A stretch of DNA of 6,296 nucleotides, from positions 618-6,913 of the forward strand of contig DNJM01000058.1 of assembly GCA_003489085.1 (NCBI GenBank), written 5' to 3'. This document shows positions 1 to 5,856 of this stretch, piece after piece. This stretch comes from Lachnospiraceae bacterium. Lineage in GTDB: Bacteria; Bacillota; Clostridia; Lachnospirales; Lachnospiraceae. How positions within the stretch are numbered: the first letter of the stretch is position 1; each line of letters begins with the position of its first letter. The position numbers and the translations under genes were made by a program. A model generated the notes under the pieces. The model was not told the origin of the DNA, did not search any database, and worked only from the letters and a program-made list of their open reading frames with translations.

Positions 1-354
1 CTCAGAGAGCTGGAAAATCGAATCTTATTTGCGGAAATTACACCGAAAGGGCAAATACTGACCTGCATAGCGGATCATTTTGCGAACCGGCTTCCCTGTG
101 AGAACTGGATGATTCGGGACAAAACGCATGAGATGTATCTGATTCATCAGGCGGGGCGTCCTTGGTTTCTATTACATGGTGAGAAAATAGAGGAAGAGAA
201 GATCCGACAATATTCCGGCAAGGAAAAGGAAATGGAACGGCTGTGGAAAGGCTTTTGCACGAGTATAGCCATTCAGGATCGAACCAATCCGATTCTGCAG
301 AGACAGAATCTGGCACTTCATTACAGGAGAGATATGACAGAATTTAGTACATAA
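1..354 (+). CDS. DUF4130 / TIGR03915-type putative DNA-metabolism protein, C-terminal part (5' truncated by window edge)
   Basis: The reading frame is open from base 1 to the TAA at 352-354, so the 117 residues seen are the C-terminal part of a longer protein. The segment carries signatures I recognise from the DUF4130 domain: FAEITPKG, HFANRLPCENWMI, HQAGRPW, and a C-terminal RTNPILQRQNLALHYRRDMTEF-like block (residues about 94-115). From family knowledge, these proteins are usually encoded next to a radical SAM protein (TIGR03916) and are assigned to DNA modification or repair, but the biochemical role is not established. In some bacteria the domain continues into a uracil-DNA-glycosylase-like domain; here the protein stops right after the conserved MTEF block, so this is the stand-alone form. 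The internal ATG at 109 is not the start, because homology continues upstream of it. The next gene starts 111 bp downstream and appears to have its own control region. Confidence 0.85.
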   Translation, partial: LRELENRILFAEITPKGQILTCIADHFANRLPCENWMIRDKTHEMYLIHQAGRPWFLLHGEKIEEEKIRQYSGKEKEMERLWKGFCTSIAIQDRTNPILQRQNLALHYRRDMTEFST

Positions 355-362
355 AAGGTATT

Positions 363-397
363 TGCAACCGGTGGTTGCACAATTTCCAAGTGCAATT
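363..397. promoter_or_regulatory. Palindrome plus overlapping inverted repeat, candidate operator of the Xre-type regulator
   Basis: TGCAACC (363-369) and GGTTGCA (373-379) form a perfect 7-bp inverted repeat around GGT. A second inverted repeat shares its right arm: TTGCAC (375-380) against GTGCAA (390-395), with a 9-nt spacer. A partial direct copy of the palindrome's left side, TGCAATTGGTGGATG, begins at 391. It matches the pattern TGCAAnnGGTGGnTG, 28 bp (nearly three helical turns) from the first. Such paired sites ahead of a regulator gene are typical of autoregulatory operators; that is inference. The first hairpin could instead act as a weak terminator for the upstream gene, but no clear T-run follows it. 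Confidence 0.5.
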
Positions 398-423
398 GGT
401 GGATGTCAGCCGACCTTTATGTT
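396..423 (+). promoter_or_regulatory. Weak candidate promoter for the Xre-type regulator gene
   Basis: TTGGTG (396-401) and TATGTT (418-423) are spaced by 16 bp and could be -35 and -10 elements, giving a leader of about 35-40 nt before the ATG at 466. Both hexamers are poor matches to the consensus. The -35 would lie inside the second repeat unit of the candidate operator, as expected for a self-repressed promoter. Transcription by read-through from the upstream gene is an alternative. Confidence 0.3.
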
Positions 424-465
424 ATTCTTTTCTCAGAAAAAGAAATGAAAGGACGGCAATAAAGT

Positions 466-1452
466 ATGAGGTTGGGAGATAAGATTATCTTTTTAAGAAA
501 GCAAAAGGGCTGGTCACAGGAAGAACTGGCGAATCAGATGCAAGTATCCAGGCAATCCATATCGAAGTGGGAAAGCTCCTTATCCGCGCCGGAGCTGGAG
601 AAGATTGTAAAACTGAGCCAGATATTTCAGGTAAGTACAGACTACCTGTTAAAAGAAGAATGTGAGGAAGATGCGATGGGGCAGCTGCCTGTGACGGCGG
701 AGCCGGTTCAGGAGCAGAGAAGAGAAGTGACAAGGGAAGAAGCAGAGGAGTATATGGACTTGGTAAGAAGGACAAGTAAAAGCATTGCTGCCGCTGTTTC
801 TGCGTTGATACTCTCACCGGTACTGTTGATCTTTCTTGGTGCGTTGTCTGCCTATTCCGATGTAAAATTGACAGAACAAATGGCGGGAGGGATCGGAATG
901 GCGGCGCTGCTTCTGATAGTGGCGATAGCTGTTTTTGTACTGATTATAAAAGGAATGCCGGCAAAGAAATGGGAGTTTTTGGAAAATGAAATGATTGCTC
1001 TTCCGCCCGGAGTGGCAGAAGAAATAAGACTGCGGCAGGAGAGTTTTGCAGAACAATATCGAACCGGTATTGCAGTAGGGGTATTGCTCTGCATTGTCGG
1101 TGCGATTCCACTTTTTCTTACAGCAGCATGGGAGCTGGGAGATCTTATTATAGTAACGAGTCTGGTAATTCTTTTTCTTCTGGTTGCTGTGGCTGTATAT
1201 ATTTTCGTACGGGTCTGTTCTATTGAGGAAAGCTATCAGAAGCTTCTGCAGGAAGGAGATTATTGTCCGGAGAATAAGCGTCTGTCTGTCTTTTCAAGGA
1301 TCTACTGGTGTCTGATTACAGCAGTATATCTGGGAATCAGCTTATATACACAGAGCTGGGAAGTGACGTGGATCATATGGGTTTGCGCAGGGATTCTGTT
1401 TGCGACGCTTAAGGGAATAGCCATGCTGGTTCTTACAAAGAAACAAAATTAA
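466..1452 (+). CDS. Xre-family helix-turn-helix regulator with a multi-pass membrane C-terminal domain
   Basis: The 328-residue protein starts with a Cro/C1-type DNA-binding domain (about residues 1-64). Helix 2 is SQEELANQMQ (17-26), the recognition helix SRQSISKWES (28-37), and the domain closes with the usual STDYLL. A charged, probably cytoplasmic linker rich in Glu and Arg follows (65-104). The rest is hydrophobic, with about six membrane segments near 107-130, 141-163, 201-220, 226-250, 278-295 and 301-322. The architecture predicts a DNA-binding protein tethered to the cytoplasmic membrane, perhaps sensing an envelope or lipid-soluble signal; the signal and targets are unknown. The start is supported by AAAGGA at 448-453, 12 nt before the ATG, and by the HTH fold beginning at once. 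A palindromic region upstream suggests self-control. The nuclease-helicase gene follows 108 bp downstream but has its own promoter, so joint regulation is not shown. Confidence 0.85.
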   Translation: MRLGDKIIFLRKQKGWSQEELANQMQVSRQSISKWESSLSAPELEKIVKLSQIFQVSTDYLLKEECEEDAMGQLPVTAEPVQEQRREVTREEAEEYMDLVRRTSKSIAAAVSALILSPVLLIFLGALSAYSDVKLTEQMAGGIGMAALLLIVAIAVFVLIIKGMPAKKWEFLENEMIALPPGVAEEIRLRQESFAEQYRTGIAVGVLLCIVGAIPLFLTAAWELGDLIIVTSLVILFLLVAVAVYIFVRVCSIEESYQKLLQEGDYCPENKRLSVFSRIYWCLITAVYLGISLYTQSWEVTWIIWVCAGILFATLKGIAMLVLTKKQN

Positions 1453-1453
1453 A

Positions 1454-1471
1454 TCCGAAAGGTGTTTCGGA
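1454..1471 (+). terminator. Small hairpin after the Xre-type gene, possible weak terminator
   Basis: TCCGAAA (1454-1460) and TTTCGGA (1465-1471) form a perfect 7-bp stem with a 4-nt GGTG loop, starting one base after the stop codon. No T-run follows directly; a pyrimidine-rich stretch only appears around 1482-1499. It may therefore stabilise the 3' end or terminate inefficiently rather than be a strong intrinsic terminator. Confidence 0.35.
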
Positions 1472-1507
1472 ATGGCCGTGTATTCTTCCTTCTTTTCCTG
1501 AAATATG

Positions 1508-1536
1508 TTACACTGAAAGCAGCAATACCATATTAT
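1508..1536 (+). promoter_or_regulatory. Sigma-A-type promoter of the nuclease-helicase gene
   Basis: TTACAC (1508-1513) and TATTAT (1531-1536) are separated by exactly 17 bp, good matches to -35 and -10 consensus. The predicted transcript would begin near 1543, giving a very short leader that holds only the ribosome binding site (AGGGAAGG, 1544-1551, 9 nt before the ATG at 1561). If the start site is right, the Shine-Dalgarno sequence sits at the extreme 5' end of the mRNA. Confidence 0.6.
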
Positions 1537-1560
1537 GGACAGCAGGGAAGGTAGATAATT

Positions 1561-3975
1561 ATGGAAGATCGTCCGATCATTCGGATTTCAGTACGGAATC
1601 TGGTAGAATTTATATTACGAAGTGGAGATATCGATAATCGGATCGGAGGGATTCCGGAGAAGGAAGCCATGCAGATGGGGAGCCGGATTCACCGGAAGAT
1701 CCAGAAGAGAATGGGTCTGGATTATCATGCAGAGGTACCGCTGAAGACAACGGTACCTTTTGAGCTGTTTGACCTTCAGGTAGAGGGAAGGGCGGATGGA
1801 ATTATTCTGCAGGAGAATGCGGTGATCATCGATGAAATTAAAGGGATTCTGCGGGAGCTGGACCGTATGGAAGCACCGGTCGGAGTACATCTGGCACAGG
1901 CAAAATGTTATGCCTATATCTACGGGAAAGAGAAAGAAATTCCGAAGCTTCAGGTACGAATGACTTACTGTCAGCTGGAAACAGAAGAGTTGAAGTATTT
2001 TGAATATGAGTATTCTTTTGCTGAATTGGAAAACTGGTTTCTGGATATCACCGGACAGTATGAAAAATGGGCCAGGTTTCAGATAGAATGGAGACGGGAA
2101 AGGAATGCATCTGTGAAGCAGGTAGAGTTTCCATTTCCTTATCGGGAAGGGCAGCGTGATCTGGTCGCATCCGTCTACCGTACAATTCTGCGTAAAAAGC
2201 AGCTGTTTATTCAGGCTCCGACCGGTGTGGGAAAAACGATTGCAACCGTATTCCCGGCAGTAAAGGCAGTTGGAGAAGGGTTAGGGGAAAAGATATTTTA
2301 CCTGACGGCTAAAACGATTACCCGGACAGTTGCAGAGCAGGCGTTTGGATTGTTAAAGAAGCAGGGGCTGAAATATAAGGTCATCACGTTGACAGCGAAA
2401 GAGAAGATCTGCTTTTGTGAGGAAACAAAGTGCAATCCGGAGGCTTGTCCTTATGCGAAGGGGCATTATGACAGGATCAATGATGCAGTTTATGAACTGC
2501 TGGTTTCCACAGAAGAAATGACAAGAGAGGTTCTGGAAGAGCAGGCCAGAAAACATATGGTGTGTCCATTTGAGATGTCTCTGGATGTTTCTACGTGGAT
2601 GGATGCTGTAATCTGCGACTATAATTATGTATTTGACCCGAATGCACACCTGAAGCGTTTCTTTTCTGAAGGGGGAGGTACGGGAAATTATCTGTTTCTG
2701 ATTGATGAGGCACACAATCTGGTAGAGCGTGGCCGGGAAATGTACAGTGCATCCCTCTATAAGGAAGATTTCCTGGAAGTAAAGAAGGCTGTCCGGTTCG
2801 AGTATCCGAAGCTTGCCCGAAAACTGGAAATAGTGAATAAGCAGTTATTGGAGCTGAAAAGGGAATGTGAGTCTTATCAGGTGCATAACAGCGTATCCCA
2901 TATCTATATCAGTCTGATGAATGTGCACACAGAGATGGAAAAATTCATGGAAATCTGTGAGAAGGAGTCTTTAAAGGAAGAAGTGAGGGATCTTTATTTT
3001 TGTGTGCGGGATTTCCTGGGAACCTATGACAGGCTGGATGAAAATTATGTCATCTATACGGAGATGCAGCCGGATGGCAGGTTTCTTTTGAAGCTGTTCT
3101 GTGTAAATCCGGCGGTCAGCCTGAAAGAGTATCTGGATCAGGGAAACAGCACAATATTCTTCTCGGCGACATTGCTTCCCATTCAATATTATAAAAAACT
3201 GCTCAGTACAAATGAAGACGATTATGCGATCTATGCACAGTCACCCTTCAGGAGGGAGAATCGTCTTCTGCTGATTGGGAATGAAGTCAGTACCCGTTAT
3301 ACACAGCGCGGAGAGCTTATGTATCGGAAGATAGCCAGATATCTGTTGGAAATGGTGCGGCAGAAAAAGGGAAACTATATGGCATTTTTTCCTTCCTATA
3401 AAATGATGGAAGAGGTTTATCAGAGTGTAGTAGAAGAAATGGCTTTCCGGCTTCTGTTCAAGGTAGAGCTTATGATGCAGACACAGCATATGACGGAGGC
3501 GGAGAGGGAAGAGTTCCTGCATGCATTTGATATAGAACGTGAAAGCAGTCTGCTGGGATTCTGTGTATTGGGAGGTATTTTCTCAGAAGGAATCGATCTG
3601 GCAGAGGACCGGCTGATTGGAACGGCCATTGTAGGAACCGGTTTGCCGCAGGTATGCAATGAAAGAGAGATCCTGAAGCAGTACTTTGATGGGCAGAATC
3701 AAAGAGGATTTGACTTTGCATATTTGTATCCGGGCATGAACAAGGTACTGCAGGCAGCAGGAAGAGTGATTCGGACCAGCGAGGATAAAGGTGTGATTCT
3801 GCTTCTGGATGAGCGGTTTCTGGGGAGACAGTATCAGGAAACCTTCCCAAGAGAATGGGAGGGATTCCAGATCTGCCGCCTGGAACAGCTGGAGGACCGC
3901 CTGAAGAACTTTTGGAAGAAATGGGATGCCCCAGCGGAGGATTCCACACAGGACAAAGGCATTACAGTTCTTTAA
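1561..3975 (+). CDS. PD-(D/E)XK nuclease domain fused to a DinG/XPD-family Fe-S DNA helicase
   Basis: This 804-residue protein joins two DNA-processing modules. Residues about 1-160 resemble the RecB/Cas4 nuclease fold: G40-x3-H44, D79 in GRADG, D91-E92-x-K94 in IIDEIKG, and Q113-x3-Y117, a complete active-site set. The remainder is a superfamily 2 helicase of the Rad3/XPD/DinG group: Q-motif-like PYREGQ (Q198), Walker A PTGVGKT (220-226), Fe-S cluster cysteines probably among C284/C286, C291, C296 and C335, DEAH (382-385), SAT (535-537), GIFSEGIDL (672-680) and QAAGRVIR (731-738). From family knowledge it should be an ATP-driven 5'-3' helicase acting on DNA repair or replication structures. 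Coupled cleavage is inferred. It differs from the Bacillus DinG type, which carries a DnaQ-like exonuclease at the N-terminus. The N-terminal domain has only C116 and C137, so it lacks the Fe-S cluster of true Cas4. The gene has its own promoter and overlaps the convergent LysR gene by 14 bp. Confidence 0.92.
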   Translation: MEDRPIIRISVRNLVEFILRSGDIDNRIGGIPEKEAMQMGSRIHRKIQKRMGLDYHAEVPLKTTVPFELFDLQVEGRADGIILQENAVIIDEIKGILRELDRMEAPVGVHLAQAKCYAYIYGKEKEIPKLQVRMTYCQLETEELKYFEYEYSFAELENWFLDITGQYEKWARFQIEWRRERNASVKQVEFPFPYREGQRDLVASVYRTILRKKQLFIQAPTGVGKTIATVFPAVKAVGEGLGEKIFYLTAKTITRTVAEQAFGLLKKQGLKYKVITLTAKEKICFCEETKCNPEACPYAKGHYDRINDAVYELLVSTEEMTREVLEEQARKHMVCPFEMSLDVSTWMDAVICDYNYVFDPNAHLKRFFSEGGGTGNYLFLIDEAHNLVERGREMYSASLYKEDFLEVKKAVRFEYPKLARKLEIVNKQLLELKRECESYQVHNSVSHIYISLMNVHTEMEKFMEICEKESLKEEVRDLYFCVRDFLGTYDRLDENYVIYTEMQPDGRFLLKLFCVNPAVSLKEYLDQGNSTIFFSATLLPIQYYKKLLSTNEDDYAIYAQSPFRRENRLLLIGNEVSTRYTQRGELMYRKIARYLLEMVRQKKGNYMAFFPSYKMMEEVYQSVVEEMAFRLLFKVELMMQTQHMTEAEREEFLHAFDIERESSLLGFCVLGGIFSEGIDLAEDRLIGTAIVGTGLPQVCNEREILKQYFDGQNQRGFDFAYLYPGMNKVLQAAGRVIRTSEDKGVILLLDERFLGRQYQETFPREWEGFQICRLEQLEDRLKNFWKKWDAPAEDSTQDKGITVL

Positions 3976-4843
3976 AATATTCCATAAAATGAGAAGCAGC
4001 CTTTGAAATAGGGACATGCTCGTTGCAGGCAATGACCAGTTCGCGGGAGGGAAGTGCTTCCGCCATTTCCAGAGTAAAAAGATCAGGATCCTGCTGTGGA
4101 ATACAGTAGTCCGGAATAAATGCGATGCCAAGACCGATTCGTGCAAGATCAATCAGAAGATCGTTGCTGCTGAGTTCGGCCTCCGGAACCAGATCCAGCT
4201 GCCTTTGCTGGAAGAGATTATGAAGGAATTCACTGGTGGTACTGTTCTTATCCAGCATCAGAATAGGAAATTGAAGCAGTTCTCCAAAGGTAAGCTTCCG
4301 GCTCCTCAGATCATGAAATGACTGATTGGCAATGAAGACATCCTGAAAACGACGTATTTTCTTGATGGAATACAGATTGCTTAAGGCTGCGTTCGGATAA
4401 TTGGTAACGATGAAATCCACCTGTCCGTTTTCGAGTAATTCCACACAGTGAGTAGAAGTCTGATTCGTGACTTTGATATGTGCATTGGGAAATTCCTGAT
4501 GGAATTTCTTCAGATAGGGTACCAGAAAATAGCGGCATATGGTGTCGCTGGCCCCAATCCGGATCTGTCCTCCGGTAAAGGAGGTATCCTTTAGCTGGGC
4601 TTCTCCTCGTTTGATCAGGTTCATCGCCGGTTCGATGTGGCGGAGCAGAATTTCTCCTTCCGGGGTCAGGCGGACTTTTTTCGTGCTTCGAATAAAAAGG
4701 GTCTGATCCAGCTTTTTTTCCAGTGTTTTAATGGACTGGCTGACGGCCGATTGCGAAATGAAGAGCTGCTTGGAAGCCTCGGAGAAGCTTAAAGTCGCTG
4801 CGACATAATAAAACACTTTGTATAGTTCATAATTAATATCCAT
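3962..4843 (-). CDS. LysR-family transcriptional regulator
   Basis: The 293-residue protein has the standard LysR layout and length. A winged helix-turn-helix covers about residues 1-60, with the motif SFSEASKQLFISQSAVSQSIKTLE-type region (19-42) and the wing ending in VRLTPEGE. A linker helix (about 62-88) leads to an effector-binding domain starting at GGQIRIGAS (91-99). The ligand cannot be read from sequence. The start is well supported: AAGGAG (complement of 4852-4857) lies 8 nt before the ATG, and a good promoter lies upstream. It is divergent from the Lit-like membrane protein gene, the classical arrangement for a LysR regulator and its target, with inverted repeats over its own -10 region suggesting autoregulation. 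At its 3' end its last 14 bp overlap the helicase gene on the other strand, with no room for a separate terminator between them. Confidence 0.93.
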   Translation of the reverse strand: MDINYELYKVFYYVAATLSFSEASKQLFISQSAVSQSIKTLEKKLDQTLFIRSTKKVRLTPEGEILLRHIEPAMNLIKRGEAQLKDTSFTGGQIRIGASDTICRYFLVPYLKKFHQEFPNAHIKVTNQTSTHCVELLENGQVDFIVTNYPNAALSNLYSIKKIRRFQDVFIANQSFHDLRSRKLTFGELLQFPILMLDKNSTTSEFLHNLFQQRQLDLVPEAELSSNDLLIDLARIGLGIAFIPDYCIPQQDPDLFTLEMAEALPSRELVIACNEHVPISKAASHFMEYFKEL

Positions 4844-4853
4844 TATTAGTTCT

Positions 4854-4881
4854 CCTTATAAATACTACATTCAGTATAAGG
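4854..4881. promoter_or_regulatory. Nested inverted repeats, candidate LysR binding site
   Basis: CCTTATA (4854-4860) and TATAAGG (4875-4881) are a perfect 7-bp inverted repeat with a 14-nt spacer. Inside it, offset by 2 bp, ATACT (4862-4866) and AGTAT (4873-4877) form a second perfect repeat with a 6-nt spacer. The latter resembles the ATAC-Nx-GTAT dyads bound by LysR proteins. The elements cover the -10 box, start site and ribosome binding region of the lysR gene, fitting negative autoregulation. The sites are AT-rich, so some of this symmetry could arise by chance. Confidence 0.5.
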
Positions 4882-4901
4882 GACAGAGAAAAAAATTACA
4901 A
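4873..4901 (-). promoter_or_regulatory. Promoter of the LysR gene
   Basis: On the reverse strand, TTGTAA (4901-4896) and TATACT (4878-4873) are separated by exactly 17 bp, close to the -35 and -10 consensus. Transcription would start near 4866, leaving a leader of roughly 20 nt with the AAGGAG site. The -10 box is embedded in the inverted repeats described separately. Confidence 0.65.
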
Positions 4902-4981
4902 CATGAAAAGGAGCGGATTGCAAGGAAAAGCCAGGAATGGTATACTGTTTTTGGGGAGGGGTATTTTACAACAAGAAAAGG
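4896..4981 (+). repeat. Imperfect 16-bp direct repeat flanking the Lit-like promoter
   Basis: TTACAACATGAAAAGG (4896-4911) recurs as TTACAACAAGAAAAGG (4966-4981), 15 of 16 bases identical and 70 bp apart. The left copy contains the -35 of the LysR promoter on the reverse strand. The right copy overlaps the start of the ribosome binding site used at 4990. The pair brackets the forward promoter. It may be a regulator-binding repeat or the trace of a small duplication; function is unknown. Confidence 0.5.
4918..4946 (+). promoter_or_regulatory. Extended -10 promoter of the Lit-like gene
   Basis: TTGCAA (4918-4923) and TATACT (4941-4946) are spaced by 17 bp, with TGG directly before the -10 box, giving an extended -10 element. 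This is the strongest promoter match in the window. The start site would be near 4953. Its -35 box lies only 16 bp from the -35 box of the divergent LysR promoter, so a single bound regulator could affect both. It also decides the start codon of the downstream gene, since the in-frame ATG at 4903 lies upstream of it. Confidence 0.7.
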
Positions 4982-4992
4982 GGAGTCGTATG
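4979..4992 (+). promoter_or_regulatory. Ribosome binding site and start codon that define the Lit-like protein
   Basis: AGGGGAG (4979-4985) stands 4 nt before ATG 4990. Translation from here gives a typical short positive N-terminus (MREK) leading straight into the first membrane helix. The alternative ATG at 4903 has no usable Shine-Dalgarno sequence directly ahead of it (the preceding bases are an A-run and TTACAAC). Confidence 0.7.
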
Positions 4993-5715
4993 AGAGAAAA
5001 AATAACTTTTTGGATGGCAGTGATGGGAACCATTTCTTTTTTTATCGGCATTCTGTTTCTGAGCTTTGAGGTGACGGTATTCTCAGATTCTGAATATGGA
5101 TTTCTGAAAAAAGAATATCAGAAGTATAATGTGCAGGATGATCTGGAGATGGAAATGCCGGATATTATGTTTGTAACGAAAGAAATGATGTCCTATCTGA
5201 AAGGGGAAAGAGAAGAACTCAGTGCGGTAACGATGATCGGGGGAATTGAAAAAGAGTTCTTTAATGAACAGGATCGTTTTCATATGGAAGAGGTACAGAA
5301 GCTGATGCTCGGGGTGCATGACAGCCAGTATCTGTTCCTTGCAGCAGGTGTGTTTCTGATGGCGGCAGCAGGTCTTCTGGGATATGGGCAGAAAAAGAAC
5401 AGTGCGAATGGGATGCTCGCAGGAATTGGTCTGTTTCTGGCAATTACCATTGCAGGCATTATTTTTGGCGCTCTGAATTTCGAGACATTATTCCGATGGT
5501 TTCATCTGCTGCTGTTTGATAACGATAAGTGGCTGTTCGATCCGGCGACGGACTATATGATCCGGATGCTTCCGGAAGGCCTTTTTATGGATATTGCTTT
5601 TCGAATTGGTCTGATCTTTGCAGCAGTAGCAGTGGTTTTCCTCGTATTGGTGCTTTCCTGGAAGATCATAGTCAGGCGGCGTGAAGACAGCGGAATCTAT
5701 AGCAGCGAGAAATAG
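4990..5715 (+). CDS. DUF1461/TIGR01906 integral membrane protein, Lit-like (lipoprotein intramolecular transacylase family)
   Basis: The 241-residue protein has four predicted membrane helices (about 8-28, 112-133, 141-164, 204-228) and a roughly 80-residue extracytoplasmic loop between the first two. I recognise the DUF1461 family from the loop motif EQDRFHMEEV (93-102) and the second motif RWFHLLLFDNDKWLFDP (169-185), followed by MLPEGLF. Members of this family include Lit of Enterococcus and Bacillus, which moves an acyl chain within the lipoprotein diacylglyceryl-cysteine to make lyso-form lipoproteins. Two conserved histidines are needed there, and H98 and H172 are the likely equivalents. 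Whether this protein is a true Lit is inference. The chosen start follows AGGGGAG (4979-4985) and is the first ATG after the promoter; an in-frame ATG at 4903 would add 29 charged residues but precedes the promoter. It is divergent from the LysR gene. Confidence 0.82.
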   Translation: MREKITFWMAVMGTISFFIGILFLSFEVTVFSDSEYGFLKKEYQKYNVQDDLEMEMPDIMFVTKEMMSYLKGEREELSAVTMIGGIEKEFFNEQDRFHMEEVQKLMLGVHDSQYLFLAAGVFLMAAAGLLGYGQKKNSANGMLAGIGLFLAITIAGIIFGALNFETLFRWFHLLLFDNDKWLFDPATDYMIRMLPEGLFMDIAFRIGLIFAAVAVVFLVLVLSWKIIVRRREDSGIYSSEK

Positions 5716-5783
5716 ACAGGCAAACGGAATTAGAATGGCTTATAAAAAAGTTAAGTTATATTAATTATACTAATCAAGAGAAA

Positions 5784-5803
5784 TATGCTAATATAAGAGC
5801 ATA
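5784..5803. promoter_or_regulatory. Candidate purL promoter (extended -10) within a palindrome
   Basis: TGCTAATAT (5786-5794) reads as an extended -10 element (TGn plus TAATAT), with no convincing -35 box at the right distance. It lies inside a perfect 6-bp inverted repeat, TATGCT (5784-5789) and AGCATA (5798-5803), with an 8-nt spacer. A start site near 5801 would give a leader of about 55 nt before the purL ATG. TATACT at 5766-5771 is an alternative -10. No CCGAAC-type PurR box and no purine riboswitch core are seen in 5716-5856. Confidence 0.4.
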
Positions 5804-5856
5804 GAAAGCAACCAGACGAGAGTGTCAGGAATCTATTACAAAAAGAGGAGGACCTT

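Noticed and set aside
38..316. Reverse-strand 92-codon frame opposite the first gene.
   Set aside because: The forward frame encodes recognisable DUF4130 sequence, and the reverse translation is a Ser/Pro-rich shadow with no start signal.
363..379. Intrinsic terminator of the DUF4130 gene.
   Set aside because: The stem is good but only a short AATTT follows rather than a T-run, and the sequence is better explained as a dyad repeated nearby; kept as a possible secondary role.
1561..2040. Cas4 gene or CRISPR adaptation module.
   Set aside because: The nuclease domain is Cas4-like in its active site but lacks the four-cysteine Fe-S set, is fused to a DinG/XPD helicase, and no CRISPR repeats or cas genes are present.
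3470..4152. Long reverse-strand reading frames (159 and 189 codons) across the end of the helicase gene and into the LysR region.
   Set aside because: They lie antisense to, or out of frame with, two clearly conserved genes, have no ribosome binding site of note, and their translations are low-complexity without recognisable domains.
4903..4989. ATG at 4903 as the start of the Lit-like protein.
   Set aside because: A strong promoter lies downstream of it and a better ribosome binding site precedes 4990; the extra residues show no family features.
5716..5856. Purine riboswitch or PurR box upstream of purL.
   Set aside because: No conserved riboswitch core, no three-stem layout and no CCGAAC motif found; only an AT-rich region with one small dyad.
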